In this document: positions 12,156 to 26,400 of the stretch, piece by piece
Numbering within the stretch: the stretch's first letter is position 1
Layout: each line of letters begins with the position of its first letter
Source of the DNA: Kryptolebias marmoratus
Lineage: Eukaryota > Chordata > Actinopteri > Cyprinodontiformes > Rivulidae
Assembly (NCBI RefSeq): GCF_001649575.2
Contig: NC_051441.1
Coordinates: 14,881,130 to 14,945,129, forward strand
Direction: 5' to 3'
Length of the DNA: 64,000 bases
Program-made: the position numbers and the translations under genes
The notes under the pieces: generated by a model
Seen by the model: only the letters and a program-made list of their open reading frames with translations
The model's database searches: none
What the model was told of the DNA's origin: nothing

Positions 12156-14420
12156 ATGTTCGGTCGGTCACGGAGCTGGGTTGGAGGACAAGGAAAAACG
12201 AAAAACATCCACTCCTTGGATCATTTGAAGTGAGTAGTTAGCACCTAGGCTAATATTAGCCTCTTATTGGTAACCAGTTAAACACGACGTTTACATTAGC
12301 TCGGTTAATAACGGTTAGAAAACACTGCATTAACAGATATGTTGATTGTTAAGGTAACAGTGAACTTGTAGTTTTAATATTTCTGTAATACCTGGTAAGA
12401 TGCGATGCTAGCTAGCGTGTTACGTTGACAGTAGTCGGGGCGCTTAAACAATAACAATGTCATTCACTAATAAATATCAGCTATTTAGCTTCTGGGCACT
12501 AATACCTTTAGAGTCCTTACATGTGTTTTCACTTATTCTGGAGAATAAGACCACGAAGAAGGTTGAACATTAGGTGAAAGTGTTCTGCTTTAGGGTTTAC
12601 GCAGTGTCTAAGGTCCCACTACAACAGGTGCCTCAAATTAAGACTGATTAAATGTCAGTCAAACTTAGTCTACAGGTGTTGAATGTAATGTTGGTAGAGA
12701 TTTCTCATAACCCAGGTACATTCTAAATTACATTAGCCTTGTATCTAGAGCTTTGCTGACTATACTTGTACTGCTGTGTTTGCATATATTAAAAAATGTT
12801 TTATTTCGTCTCTCATACGTACCTTTTTCATAAATCAGATATATGTACCACATTCTGACCAAAAACACCACGGTGACGGACCACAACAGAAACCTTCTAG
12901 TGGAGACCATCCGCACCATCACGGAGATCCTCATCTGGGGGGACCAGAATGACAGCTCTGTGTTTGAGTAAGTCCCAATCAGTGGTTGCATGATCAGTCC
13001 ATCAGATGCAGCCATAAAACTCCAGATGTGCACCCTTGTATGGAAAGCAAATCAACATCTGTCCTTTATACCTAATTTTATTTTTTTTTTAATCCCTCTA
13101 GTTATGGCATTGCTCATTCTTCATTGATGCAGTTGATGATATGCAGCAGAAAACTTGGGCTTTAAAGTATTTAGCTAGAATTTCCTTGTAATTTCTGGCT
13201 GTATAAATAATGAGTTATGATGAATACAACATGTCCACAGCTAAGTCGAGGACTTTTAAGCTATTCATTTTAACCACTAGCCTCCAGATCGTTTCAAAAG
13301 GCAGATCTTCTTTGAACAAATAGGTTTATGGATAAGTTTGTCACAAGCTAAGGTTGTTGTTTCTCTGCACATGTGTATGTCATCAGCTTTTTCCTGGAGA
13401 AGAACATGTTTGTCTTCTTCTTGAACATCCTGCGTCAGAAGTCTGGTCGCTATGTCTGTGTTCAGCTCCTCCAGACCCTCAACATACTGTTTGAAAACAT
13501 CAGCCATGAGACTTCCTTGTGTAAGTAATGGTACTAATTTATGGGTTGTTGGTGTCATTTTGAACATTGTAAACAAAAAAACAGATTGCAAGTTTGTGTT
13601 TTTGTTGTTGGTTTTATCAGAGTGTTACAAAATTCTACATGTTGCAAGCAGCAGATTTGATGTAATCTTACCTTTTAGTATTATGAGTTTTTTGTTTTAT
13701 TTATTTTAATAAAGTGCAGTGTGTATTTGATAAAAGTCGGCCTTGCTGATAACAGGTTTGTTACAATCATTTAAAATGGTTTTTTTTTTCTCTTTGACCT
13801 CATTTCTTATTTTCAGATGATCGTTAATTCTGTCCTTCCAGGTTTTAATAAGTTCAGCAGTTCTTTACGTAATTTTTAGCAAATCTTTTCTTTTTGTAAC
13901 CCGATGCAGAGCAATAATTTCAGTCTTCTGAAATGAGGCAGCATCTTCACCTCAACCACAGGATGTGTGTGTTTGGTTGTTCAGGAAATCAGAAGCTGCT
14001 CTCTGTATCAGATAGGCTTAAAAAAATTTGTTGTCAGCTGAAACATAATGATCTCTACAAAACCTTTCTGTCAGAAGGTTTCTGCCTGTTTTAGTAATCT
14101 CTCTTTTCTTTAGCAATCTCTTCAATTGTTCACTGCACAGGAGCTCATGGTGCATTTTGTTTACTTGCTTCTTGACAAACTCATCAGATATATGTATTGT
14201 TTAACTCCCGACTGAGTGGGCCCTTCAGATACTCGGCAGGACTCCTTTGTCATTTTTTTGAAACGCAGTTAGTGAAACAGTTCAGTGAATGTGGTGGTGT
14301 GTGTGCCAGTAGAGTGTGGGTGCTGTAAGAACATCAGGTTTAAATGTGAATCATAAAATATTTTTAAAGGACTCTCTTCTTTGCTGCAGTTAGTCTTTTC
14401 CTGAATCTGAGAAGCTTTTG

Positions 14421-14472
<52 letters not shown>

Positions 14473-17400
14473 AGAAAGACGTTAATCTGATAAGAGCTGC
14501 TGAGAGAAACCATCCACTCAGCCTGAGCTCTTAACTCACCAAATGATTGGATGTCAGTTTAAAAAAGAAGAACTAAGTCTAAAATGTAAAATGTTGTTTC
14601 ACTTAAGTTATTCTGATCAAGTAACACTGTTTTGGTTGACTTTATGTTCTCATTTGTTTACAGATTATCTGTTGTCGAACAACCACGTCAACTCGATCAT
14701 CGTGCACAAATTCGACTTCTCGGACGAAGAGATCATGGCTTACTACATTTCCTTCCTCAAGACCCTGTCACTCAAGCTTAACAACCACACTGTGCACTTT
14801 TTCTACAACGAGGTGAGGCCACAGAGAGATCACTGGTACATGAGAGAAAATACAGAAAGACGCAATGGTGAAATAAATAAGTTATGAGCTTTACCTGAAA
14901 GTATTAAGAACTTTCACAGTAAGATCAGCTGGAAATAAAAAAAATACTTCAACTAAGTTTTTTTTTCACAAATATAGTTTGAAGTTGCACAAAGCTGTCA
15001 GTTTGTGTAGTAGATTTCCTTTACTGATTAGTTAGTTTTATTAAAATATCTAGTTAATAGTTCTTGCACTTTGTTAACCTTTTTTGATTGTGTCCCTTTT
15101 CTAATGTGCTGCACATTCCTGTGAAGGTTGGCTGATTTTTGCCTATTTAACAGACAATTCTGCAAGAAGCATCTTTCTCTTTAACCCTTAATGCAAACAT
15201 TTCAGTTATCGTTGGTAAAAATAATGAAGATCCACTTAATTTACAAGACATTTTCTCCTCAGCTGTGTTTAGGAGATACAGTTTTAATTTAGAAAATCCT
15301 GGTTGTGTTTTGTTTGGATATGTGGTAATCATTGATAAACCGAAAGGATCCTGACCGCTTTCACAGTTAATGTTGTAACTTTCCAGTTGTTCAGCTTCAT
15401 CTTTGTATTTGTCTGTGTGCACCGGGGAAAGTTATTGGTGTAATGTCAATGGTAGCTGTGCTCCTGAAGCCAAAACCACACCCAGTTTAAAAGATGTGAA
15501 AGTATTTTTATGTATGAGGAGGACCTGTTTTTTGTACAGTGCAATATTGACAGTATATGCACAACACTGTAGTATTTTTAAAATGATTTTTAACATTATT
15601 CTATGTACACAAACAACTAAAGTAAAAGCTTTTACTTTAACAAAAGCTTTTAAAAATTTACAGAACCCTGTAATTAACTTTTTTTTCCCCCCACTATTAT
15701 TTTATAAGAAAATAATTTGCAGTAAAATTAGAATTTTAAGCTTATTTTCCTCTAGATGGCGCCATTGGATTGCTGTTGTCTTTTCCTGTTTTAAACTTAA
15801 GTCACATTTTTATTTTTTTTAGAGATGAATTACAAGTTCTTGGTTTGGGTTTGGTTTCAGGTTCAAATTTCTTCATTTGCTGTGACTTCAGGATGGTTTT
15901 TAAACCTCCACGTGATTCGTTGGAGGTCTCAGTAACTGAGGAAATGTGAGGAGGAGGATCAGGCACAGAGAGAGAGGGCTTGTTTGTTAATTAGCAGCTT
16001 GAGCTGTATTATTACATGTTAGGCATTAATAAAGTAACCTTTTTGGTCAATATGTTTCAGTTACAGACTTTTAAATTTTAGCTTCTAAAAGATAACTCCG
16101 TTTGTAGTTTAATGCCCATAAAAATCATTTTGTGTATTTCTTTTTCACCTAAAAACATCCATCCCTTTTTTTCTTGTTTTAAATATTACCTGGATTTTTA
16201 ACATTTTTAGGACATTTTTATTACTCGAGGAATGGAAGTATTTGGATTTTACTTTTACTAAATGTTAAGCAAATATAGGACTGTCCAACATTTCTGTCCA
16301 GCTGCTTCCTTTCTCTCTCTGTTGTCACTTGCGGCCTGAGTTCGGCGGTTCAATGCCTTGCTCACCGGCGCCTCCTCTCTGTCTCCTACACACAGCACAC
16401 TAATGACTTTGCCCTGTACACCGAAGCCATTAAGTTTTTCAACCACCCAGAAAGCATGGTCCGCATTGCAGTCCGCACCATCACGCTCAACGTCTACAAA
16501 GGTGAGTGCCGCCGCGCACAAGCATGGGCACACGCAAACCGCACACACGCTCCTGAACTGCTTACCGCCTCTTTTTGTGCTTCCTTCTTTTTTCTGCTTA
16601 TTATCCTTCTGCATGACTAACAGGTAACAAGTATGCAGCCTGTTAGATTTTATTTTAGCCTTTGATGTTGTGTTTTTTTGTATTTTGTGATTTATTGTAA
16701 CCAGCTGATTTTGATAGAGTTCAGATTCTTCAGCCAGAACATCTGGTCCTTGTGAGAAATCTAGTTAATATGTGCTAAAAGATGATTAGATGCATAAAAT
16801 GAACTTCTAGTATCCAGCAAATCCATCTTAAAGCATAAAAGCTGTCAAGGTACGGCTATTGACAGATATTGAGTGAGTAAAATAATCCGGTTGGTGGGGG
16901 AGAACAATGGCACTGAAATCGACTGATAAATCGCAGCATATAAATCTCTCTTCCTCTGAAAAGAAACAACGATTAAAAGCTGTAAGGACAAGAGTCGACA
17001 GAAGCAGAGTCGTTGTGACTGAGGAAATCAAGCAGTGGAGGGCGTTAAAGCAAACCTCGTGTGCAAATGCCAAACTTTTGATTGCCTAATTCAGTTGTAA
17101 ACAGAAGTGATGAATATTTGTTTTTTTTAACTCATTTTTTACAAAAGCCTTGATGAGTTTAAGTTGAATTAACCTGAAATCATTTAATGATATAGAAATT
17201 GTGTTAGAAGCATGAAAGGTCAGCTATCATGGCTTTAAGAAGCAGAATTCTGTTAAAGTAGAACAACTCGTCCCTGAACTGGGAACTTTGCATGACAATA
17301 AGAAGATAAAAATCTGAATAGCTAAACTATGCTAAATATTTCTACAGTAACGATAAGTCAAAATAGATTAGAATTAGTGTTTACATCAAGATATAATGGG

Positions 17401-20400
17401 GCTCAGTCTGCAGGAGACAAACTGGATTTCCTACTTTCATTTTTGGAGAACTTTTATTTTAAAAACTCAAACATTTCTCCTTCATTGTACATTTTAGGAC
17501 AAGTTTTTACAGCATAGTCGGTTTCAGTAAATGTGAGTGTTAGCTCAGACTTTCTTCTATAGCTAAACTAACTATAATGCATTTTTTTTGTGTAGGGATT
17601 GTGTTGCTTTCCTGGTCATAGGCTATGATATAAAAAAAAAAGTTTGTCAAGCAAGGAAGTTCCAGTTTATTGCAGCAACTCTGACAGATTTATTTGTTTT
17701 GTTCCCCTTCACTGTCTCAGAACTGTCATGCTATCATTTAGAGCATCAGTGTCACAAGTGGCCATCTAACCCATTGCATTAATACTTGCTTTGAACACTT
17801 ACTAGTTAGTTTTAAGACTTTTGAAATCCTATGACACTAAAAATGAGTGAATATATTGCAGTGAAGGCTCCTGTTGCTTCATGATGTTGAACTTTGTATC
17901 TGATTGATGCTTCCTACTGATTCCTTGTTCATGCACTGCAACAAATGACAACCTGGAAAACGGTTTTATTCAGCAGCGAGGCTAATTTATGTTGATTCAT
18001 GCCGAGTTTCTGCTTACACGCGACACGGTTTAAAAGAAAAACAAAAAAACACACTGACGTTGAAACTCCTTTTCCAAGTGTGCCATTGTTTGCAGTTTTT
18101 TGTCAAGATGCCTGCGTGACCCTTCCCAACGTCCACCCCTCCCCCTCCACAGCCGCTCCCTTTACTCACATTAACCCTGTGTCTGTTTCCCCCCCTCTCC
18201 AACCACTCCTCCTCCTCTTCCTCTTCTTGTCTCTCCTCCTCCTCCTTCTACGCGCCCCATCTGCCTAACTACAGTTTCATGTAAGTTGGTTCCATTCATT
18301 CAGTCTTTTTCTGTGGGCTGGGTATCTAAGCAACGTGTTGAGTTTCTGTTCACACGCAGCATTCACAAAAAGATGGCGCAGCTCTAAAAGATGCGTTCAT
18401 TGGCTGTAGATTTGTTCTGTGGCTTTGATTGATTTAGCTCAAATCTGAAGCCCTCTTCAGCCCTTGCTTGTTGTTACCCAGCCCCGCCTCTTCTTAATGG
18501 TGTAATTGTTGTAAATATCTGGATATGTGTATTCTTGTAAATCATTGTTCATGTTATCACTTACCTGCATACATGCAGAGAAAAACCTGCATGCCACTGC
18601 AATTATTTTCTTCACCTAATTTATTTGGCATGCATTAATTTAGCTGAGCTCCTCTGGTGATGAGTTTGATTGTTTCAGTCTTTATTACCATTATTTAGTT
18701 TGTGATCCCTCTCTGTTAGTCCTTTGATTCAGCTTTTTATACACTTAGTTTGTAGAGACCACAGATAGTACCCACACTGTTGTTTAGTGAAGGCTAATAG
18801 TGTTTTTCAGACACCAAGAGTGGACTACAGAGTCACTTCTGTCTGATATTTTAGGATTTTGTATTTTTGTATTGTTTTCGGACTTCTGATCATTTAGATC
18901 CTTACAAATATATTCGTTTATCAGATTTCTCTGTGTGAAAGCAAGTAAAGCTTTAAACCGGGATTGCACTGTATTATTAGTATGTAAGTTTTTGATAAAG
19001 AAAACACTAAAAAAATTGTTCACTATAACCATTATCACCACCAGTTAGAACACCAAATTTAAGTCAAATTCTGCATCCTGACCTTAAACACGTGTTTTTG
19101 TTTTTTCACATTTATATTACTTCCCTACACCTGCAAACACTCTTATGTCTGAAATATATATTTCTGTGTTTATATCATAATGATTAGACAGGTTATTCTT
19201 TTGAAAAGTGACTTATTTTGTTTGCTTTTTGTTTAGAATGGTTTTGTCATGTTAAGTTGCCACATTTGGGATTTTTTTTCCAGGGGTCACACGGTGTGTG
19301 TACAGATGAGTAACTCTGTGTATGTGTAGAAAAATTACTTTTATGAATGTCTTTGGTAACAATTCCCATCTCTTGACCCCCCTGGTCTTCTTTCCAGTGG
19401 ATAACCAGCACATGCTACACTACATTCGAGACAAAACGGCGGTCCCGTATTTCAGTAACTTGGTCTGGTTTATCGGCAGCCATGTCATCGAACTGGACAA
19501 GTGTGTGCAGACGGATGAAGAGTAAGTCCTCTGAGTCCTCCTCACTGTAGCCTCTAGGGGGCAATGTTGTCTTAGGTTTATAAACTTCACCCTGCTGATT
19601 ATTAATAAATACACAATTTGCATTGCGGTAACTACATTTTTATTTTTATTGCCAGCAGCCAAAAGGGCTTTGAACAACTAGATAGATTTTAATGAACCTT
19701 TGAGGAGGAAAAAAAACCTTTTGGATGTACTACTACATTTGAAAAATGTTTGGAGTCATTCAAATTCAAGATGGTCACCACTGCTAATCAACATTAGCCA
19801 ACACAAAAATGGTTATGACTCAATTTTACAGGTTTTGAACTGTAGCTGAAAGTTATGCACAGCATTCTGTGAACTCGATATCACAGGAGATTACATAAAA
19901 TATGCATTACTTAAAAACTGCTTTAAAGATTGCTAGTCCTTTTTAATTGTAAATAAAATTTTGACCAGATATAAATGTAACTATTTTTTTAATCCATATC
20001 AGTGTTTGTCTCTTTGCCTCTGACTTCTGTGTTTCAGGCATAAGAACAGAGGAAAGTTGAGTGACCTGGTAGCAGAGCACCTTGACCATCTGCACTACCT
20101 GAACGACATCCTCATCATCAACTGTGAATTCCTGAACGACGTGTTAACCGATCACCTCCTCAATCGTCTCTTTCTGCCCCTCTATGTCTACTCTCTGGTC
20201 ATTCCTGAGACGGTACGTTACCCTCTTAAACACTCGTGAACAACTTGGTTTATGCTGATTATTCACAGATTCAAAGTGGGGTGGGCTTGGGTTGTGTTTT
20301 TACAATCATTTTATTTTACATACTGTGTGTTTTTACCTAAACTAATACCTAAAGAGCGTGTCAAACTGTGCATCAGTGTACTGGTTTGTCTTCTGTACCT

Positions 20401-23400
20401 TCTCTGTTTCTTATTGTGTGTTATATTCCCTCAAATTACTCATTTTAACAGAGGAAATAGTCCAAGAACAAGGTTGTTTTAGAAATGACACAATCTGACT
20501 GACACTTTACTTTTAAATGCTTTTTTTTTGGTCTGGCCTTAGGTAATTACAGTAAGTTACTAATCTCAGAGTTTTCAAACTTCCTCAAGATGACAGAAGT
20601 CTCATAGTGAAACATTGATTTTCATTTAAGTTACTTAATTTTAGATCTTTACAGGAGCTCAAATCTAGAGTGATGTGTTCATGTGCAGAAGTTGAGGTCT
20701 GACCTCTATTCAACTTTATTACCTTTTTTCCAATGCCGTTATACACAGAAACTTCAGAAATTATAGTGACTATGATCAATAAATGTATTTAAAGAAACAT
20801 CCACCTATTTGTTTCCAGCTACTTATTTCTGCTCGGGTCTCAGAGGTAACAGGTCAGGGAGTGAAGCCCAGACATCTCTCCAGCTCCTCTTCCCAGACCG
20901 GGGAGAGGATATTTATCATCCTTTCAGCAGGTTCTGGGTCTTCCACATTGTCTCCTCCCAGAAGGATGTGCCCAAAACCCCTCCAAGGAGATGCGTATGG
21001 TGTAGATTCTCAGTCACCCAGGACATGGTGATCACTGCTGTTAAAAGCTTTGAACTCTGCTCATTTTAGTTTGGATTTAATTCGCTCCTCCAATGAGAAG
21101 TGAACCACCTCAGCTGACTCTTTTTGATGCGGAGGATCAGCGGCTCTACTCCGAGCTCCTCCTGGATGACCGAGCTACTCACACCGTCTTTAAGGCTGAG
21201 CCCTGCCACCCTACAGAGGAAACTCATTTTAGCTGTTTGTATGCAGGATCTCATATTTTCTGTCCCAATCATCACAGGGTGAGGGTCAGAACGTAGAAGA
21301 ACCACAAAACTCACCCTCATTACTACAACTTAAGCCCCAGTCCATCAGTCCATCTCCCGCTCCATCCTGCTGTCACTTGTAAACAAGACTCCCTGATACT
21401 TGAACTCTGTTTGAGGCAGAAACTCTCCATAAAACTGATGGGAGTTCACCGCCCTTTTCTGGTCAAGAACCTGACTCGAATCGAGTTTCTTTTGCAAAAC
21501 AGTAACCGCAAGTTGTTGTGCAAGCTGATAATAGTCAATTCATTTAATCATGAGATGTTCTCAAAACCACAAAAATAATTCTCAAATAGTATCCTCATGT
21601 TTCGTCTTATTTACAATGTTCTGTTCCTTTTTTATTTATTTTTTAGTCTGAAGAGCGGAGGATCAGCCCTCAGGTTTCCCTCTATCTGCTGTCTCAGGTA
21701 AGCAACACACACACACACACACACACACACACTCCATACCACCATCAGCAATCACCAGAGTATGGCAGTATTTATGTTTTATTATGTGTTTTTAAGTCTG
21801 CTGAACCTGTAGGCTCTGTTTTATTGAAAAGTTGTTTTTTATCTCATTAATTCTTTTAAAACAAAAGAGGCAAATTACTTCCATAACCTGCCTGAAAGTG
21901 TGATTTAAGGAGTCAAATGTACAAACATTATCAGTTTAGTTTAAATGGGAACAGATTGTTCTGTGTCTGTATTATGGGCCTTGTCACTTTTAAAGTGTAT
22001 CTAGTCTAGTGTCTTTTAAGTAGACTAAATAATAATCTAAATTTGACCCTAAAAAAAGAACAGTTGTAAGTTTTCAGATGTTTTTTTTTCTTTAGATTTT
22101 TCTCTACTGTAGTTTTTAAAGATCATTAAGATTTATGTCTTTATAGTTTTTTGGAACATGTGTGGTTATGGTTTTTGTTGGCTGTGTGTGGATTGTTTAG
22201 GGGAGGAGAAACATTTTGAATCCTGTCTTTGCGTGTGTCTTTTTCAGGTGTTTCTAATTATCCACTATCAGCCTCTGGTCAACGCCCTCGCAGATGTTAT
22301 TCTCAATGGAGACCTTTCAGTCTTCAGTTCCCAGTCAGACATGCAAAGTTCACACAAAAACACGGTATGTCTACATGTAAACACACACACACGCACTACC
22401 TTCTGTTTGTTTCAGCTGTTCCCTTTTCAGGGGCCGCCACAGTGAGTCATCCTCCTCCATCTGACTCTGTCTTCTGTGTCCTCCGTCCTCACTCCAACTC
22501 CCTCCATGTCCTCTCTAACTGCATCCAGATATCTTCTCTTTGTCCCATTACCAATATACCTCCCTGTCCTTTTAACCTGTGCTGTACCTCTGATGACCTC
22601 ATTCCTAATCCTGTCCATCCTCGTCTCTCCCAAGGAGAACCTCAACATCTTCAGCTCTGCCATTTCCTGTTTTGTCTCCTGTTTTTTTTTGCCAGTCCCA
22701 CTGTCTCCAAACCATACAACGCTAAATATAACCAGAAAAGTCCCTACTTTTTATTTAGATGTTTTCTTTTTTTTTTTCTTCAAATGAGCACACTGTAGTA
22801 TGCAAACTAGGCCCATGGTAATGTTTTACGTAGCTCTAACAAACATTTGACTCACAGATGTGCTCAGTGATGTATGCTGTGACATAAAGTGACACTAAAA
22901 GTGAAGCAAACACACTTGGAGTACACTGCTCGAACAACAAAGTGCACACCCACGCATGCAACCACACGGACACGCACACATAAACATACACACACAGTTC
23001 CAGAGGTGTGTGTGTGTGTGGGTGGTTATGAGATGGCTGGGCCTTTGGTTTTCTCCATGATTCACCCACATCAAGGCAAAAAAGCAAATGATCTAACATC
23101 GTTTCTCCTCTTTCTAGATTTTAACTTGTTTCTTTGTCCATCTTCCTTCTTTAGGGTTTGATTAGAACAGTTTTTAAATTCTTGCTTTTATTTATGTTTG
23201 TTTATATAACTTCCCCTCTTTTCATTTTATCTTCTCTACAGTCTCCCCCTGTCTGTCCCCCGTCTTTCCCCATCTCCTTCCCCTCACCTGTTACTTCTCT
23301 CTCTCTCTCTCCCCTTTTTTTTTCTTATCTTCTTGATTCAGTTTCTCTTCCCTCTTTGCCCCTCCCTCTACTAAAGTTTTGACCATCTGTTTGTACTGGC

Positions 23401-26400
23401 AGGTGGGTGTGCTGAGTTAGTGAGCGTTTCTGAGAACCCTTGCGGTTCTTCTTTGTGCTCCATCTGTCTGTCTGTGCGTGTGCGTGTGTGTGTGTATCTG
23501 TTGTAAGAAGCTTCCTACCTTTTCAGTGAATGTGACTTGAGGCATGATGTTTTAACACTTCTGGTATACCACAACAGGAGACAGCCATACCAGCAAACGT
23601 GTTTCTACAGTGTGTGGAAGATGAACAAATCGGTGTTTCCAACCTGCTAAATCCACTGAAAGGGTTTTAAAGTTATAATTTTAAAAAAGATGATAAGAAT
23701 AATTTATTATATTGACTTAACCAAATCTACTTGTCTGTTAGTTTCTGAGAAATGTTACACCGAATCGCTTATAGGTGTCAAACAACTTGAGCAACTTTAA
23801 ATAATCCTGTGTAATTCCATGTAACCTGCACAGATGTCTGTTGCAGTGCAATTTTTTTTTTGTATTCAAGAGCACCTTGAACATCTGTGCTGTGAGAAAG
23901 TTCTCATTTTTAAGGAATAGCTTTTAGCAGTTCCGAAAGCACTTTATTTCTTTTTTAATGTAACTTTTTAATGTAACTTTCAGGTTGTGAATGTTTATTA
24001 TCTCTGCCACATCAGATGTATGTGTTGTTGTTTGATTTCTTGTAGATGAAAAGGAGGCAGATCAGGAACGAGCTCTGTTTTTTTGCAGGTGGTAAAATGG
24101 CACTTCCTGTTTGTCTATGATGTGGCAGGAAATTAGGTCACATGGTGGAACACCTAACCCAGATCTCTTTCCTGGAAGAAGTGTTTTTTTTCTCCTCTTT
24201 TTTTTCTTTTGCTTTTTGTAGCTCCTTTTTTTTTTTTTTTTGGGGGGGGGGGGTTTTCTTCTTGCAAATGCACCAGTTAGAAACATAATGCCGGTATTTG
24301 CATATTACAAAGCACAAGCACCTGTTTCAGAGAACATTTATATGTAAAAGTAAATGTTTTCACCTGCAGTGGGTGGCCTAATTGAAAGTGCTGTCGAGTG
24401 TGTGTTTGTGTAGGGCATGCTCCCTGACCTCCATTAATTTCTCAGCAGCGGCTGAGACTGAGCGGTTTACCAGAACATTGTCAGCTAGCAGGTGCGACGC
24501 ACAGAGATACTAGTTTGTAGTTTGTGTCTGACAGCGTGCTCTGTGTTTTTAGCAACAGCAGCTATAGTACGATTGAGCTTCCAGCCTAATAGTTAACTAA
24601 AAAAACCTATCACCTATTTTTTTTTTTTTTAGGAGCTGGTGTTTTAGGCTTTATTTATTTTCAAGGTAAAAGTCTAAAATAGACCTTACTTGATCTGAAA
24701 CACCATTTTAATCTTGTATTTTGTTGTCATGCACAGGCCTAATAATGGATTCCTCTGTGAATTGAGCAGGCCGAATTAAAATCAAGTTGCTTTTTATTAT
24801 AATTTGTAGGAGACCACTTTTCCTCTTACGAGAACACTAAAGTGAAAGAAGAATACAAAGGATGGGGGGAGGAGATGAAAGCAAGAAAGAAAACACGGTT
24901 ATTTTAAAAAGCACACCAACACAGCCTCACTTTTGTTTTCAATTGATGTGGGGAGGGGTTGCTGAGAAACCGTCTCTGGGGTTGTTCTGGACACCGACCT
25001 GAAGATGGTTGGTAGAGCTCGGGTTTCAGACTCCGTTCGTGAGTTTTGATGTGTACACAGTCTGTTCCCATCTGGTCACGTGTGGTTTTCTGTCATAGTT
25101 TGTGTTGGCGCAAGATTGAATGAAATCGGGCCACCTAGTTTCAGTGTTCGTCTCAGTCTGTTGTAAGAAAGTCGAACCTTTTCAAGAAATGCAACCTCTC
25201 CGATGAAAACGATACTGGATTTTATATGGCTTCTGTAGCAGCAAACTCTAGTCCTGATATATTACCCTTATCTATTCATCTGTTATTTTCTTGATAGGTC
25301 TGTTTTCTTTAAAAAGATGCCCATTTTGACTCAATTTCAAGGTCTTGTTTTTCCCTACCAACTGTTTTTTGTTATTAAAAGTTGAAATTTGATTTTAAGA
25401 ACAAAAACATCAACAAAGCTGTTTCATTAATAATGCTGCTGTTTGTTTGATAACAATCCAAAAAATATAACCTGATCTACTACCTTTTTATACGTCTTGT
25501 AAGTACTGATTTGAATAAGGAATAACATTTTTTTTTTAAAAGTCTGACACCTTCAGTTTTTGCTGATCTTACATTTTACCAGATGTGTGCAGGTCGCGTC
25601 TCAGATTAGGCCGCATGTTCTGTAAAATGTTGCTCGCCTCATCTCAGCTGTTTGTGGTTCCCACTCGGCTTGTTATAGCTCATTACGGTCGAGTGTTTAA
25701 ACAACCTCAGTTTAACCCAAATCTTGCCTCAGTCCAGTAAGTCATAGCACTCAATATGGAAACTGAACATGAGGGTGGGGGGAGGGGGGGACCAAACAAA
25801 TTGTAACTAACAAGAAGTTCTGCAACCTGCTGCTTACAAATTTGTGTGAGCTGATTCTTGTTTGAGGTGTAATAAACCAAGCTGTGTTACAGGTTTATAG
25901 TTCAGATTTGCGAAATAACTCTGTGTCGTCATATATCATTTGTGTTTTCATGCTGAGCTAATCTTAACTTTTACGTCTTCAGCCAAATGTTCTGACTTCA
26001 CACCAATCTTGTTATAAATAATCTCTTTTTAGTTCCTTTCTGAGTCATTTTGAGCATTTTAATTTGACTGGTAGCTAATTATTAGAATTTGCAGAAGTAG
26101 TAGTAGTAGTTACCGTCACAGTTATTTAGTCTGACTGTAAGTCAGTGTTGTCATCAGTGCTCAGCTTCTTATCATTTACCAGCTGTTTCCTGGAGGGTTT
26201 GGTGTGTGTGTGGTAAGATTTTGACAACTATCTCTGAATTGTGGGTTGCTTATAGTTGCTGGATTTACGGAAATGGTCGTGCATGTAGTTTTGCATCAGC
26301 TGGTCATTTTTCCCATGTTCTGTGCAAGAATACATCAAGGAGGAAGTGGTTTGTTCTTAACGGACTTTGATCAGCATCGACAGTCAGAAACATTTACGAG

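Noticed and set aside
22229..22798. 189- and 103-codon plus-strand frames after CLEC16A exon 10
   Set aside because: They are the antisense reading of a decayed LINE tail joined to part of exon 10.
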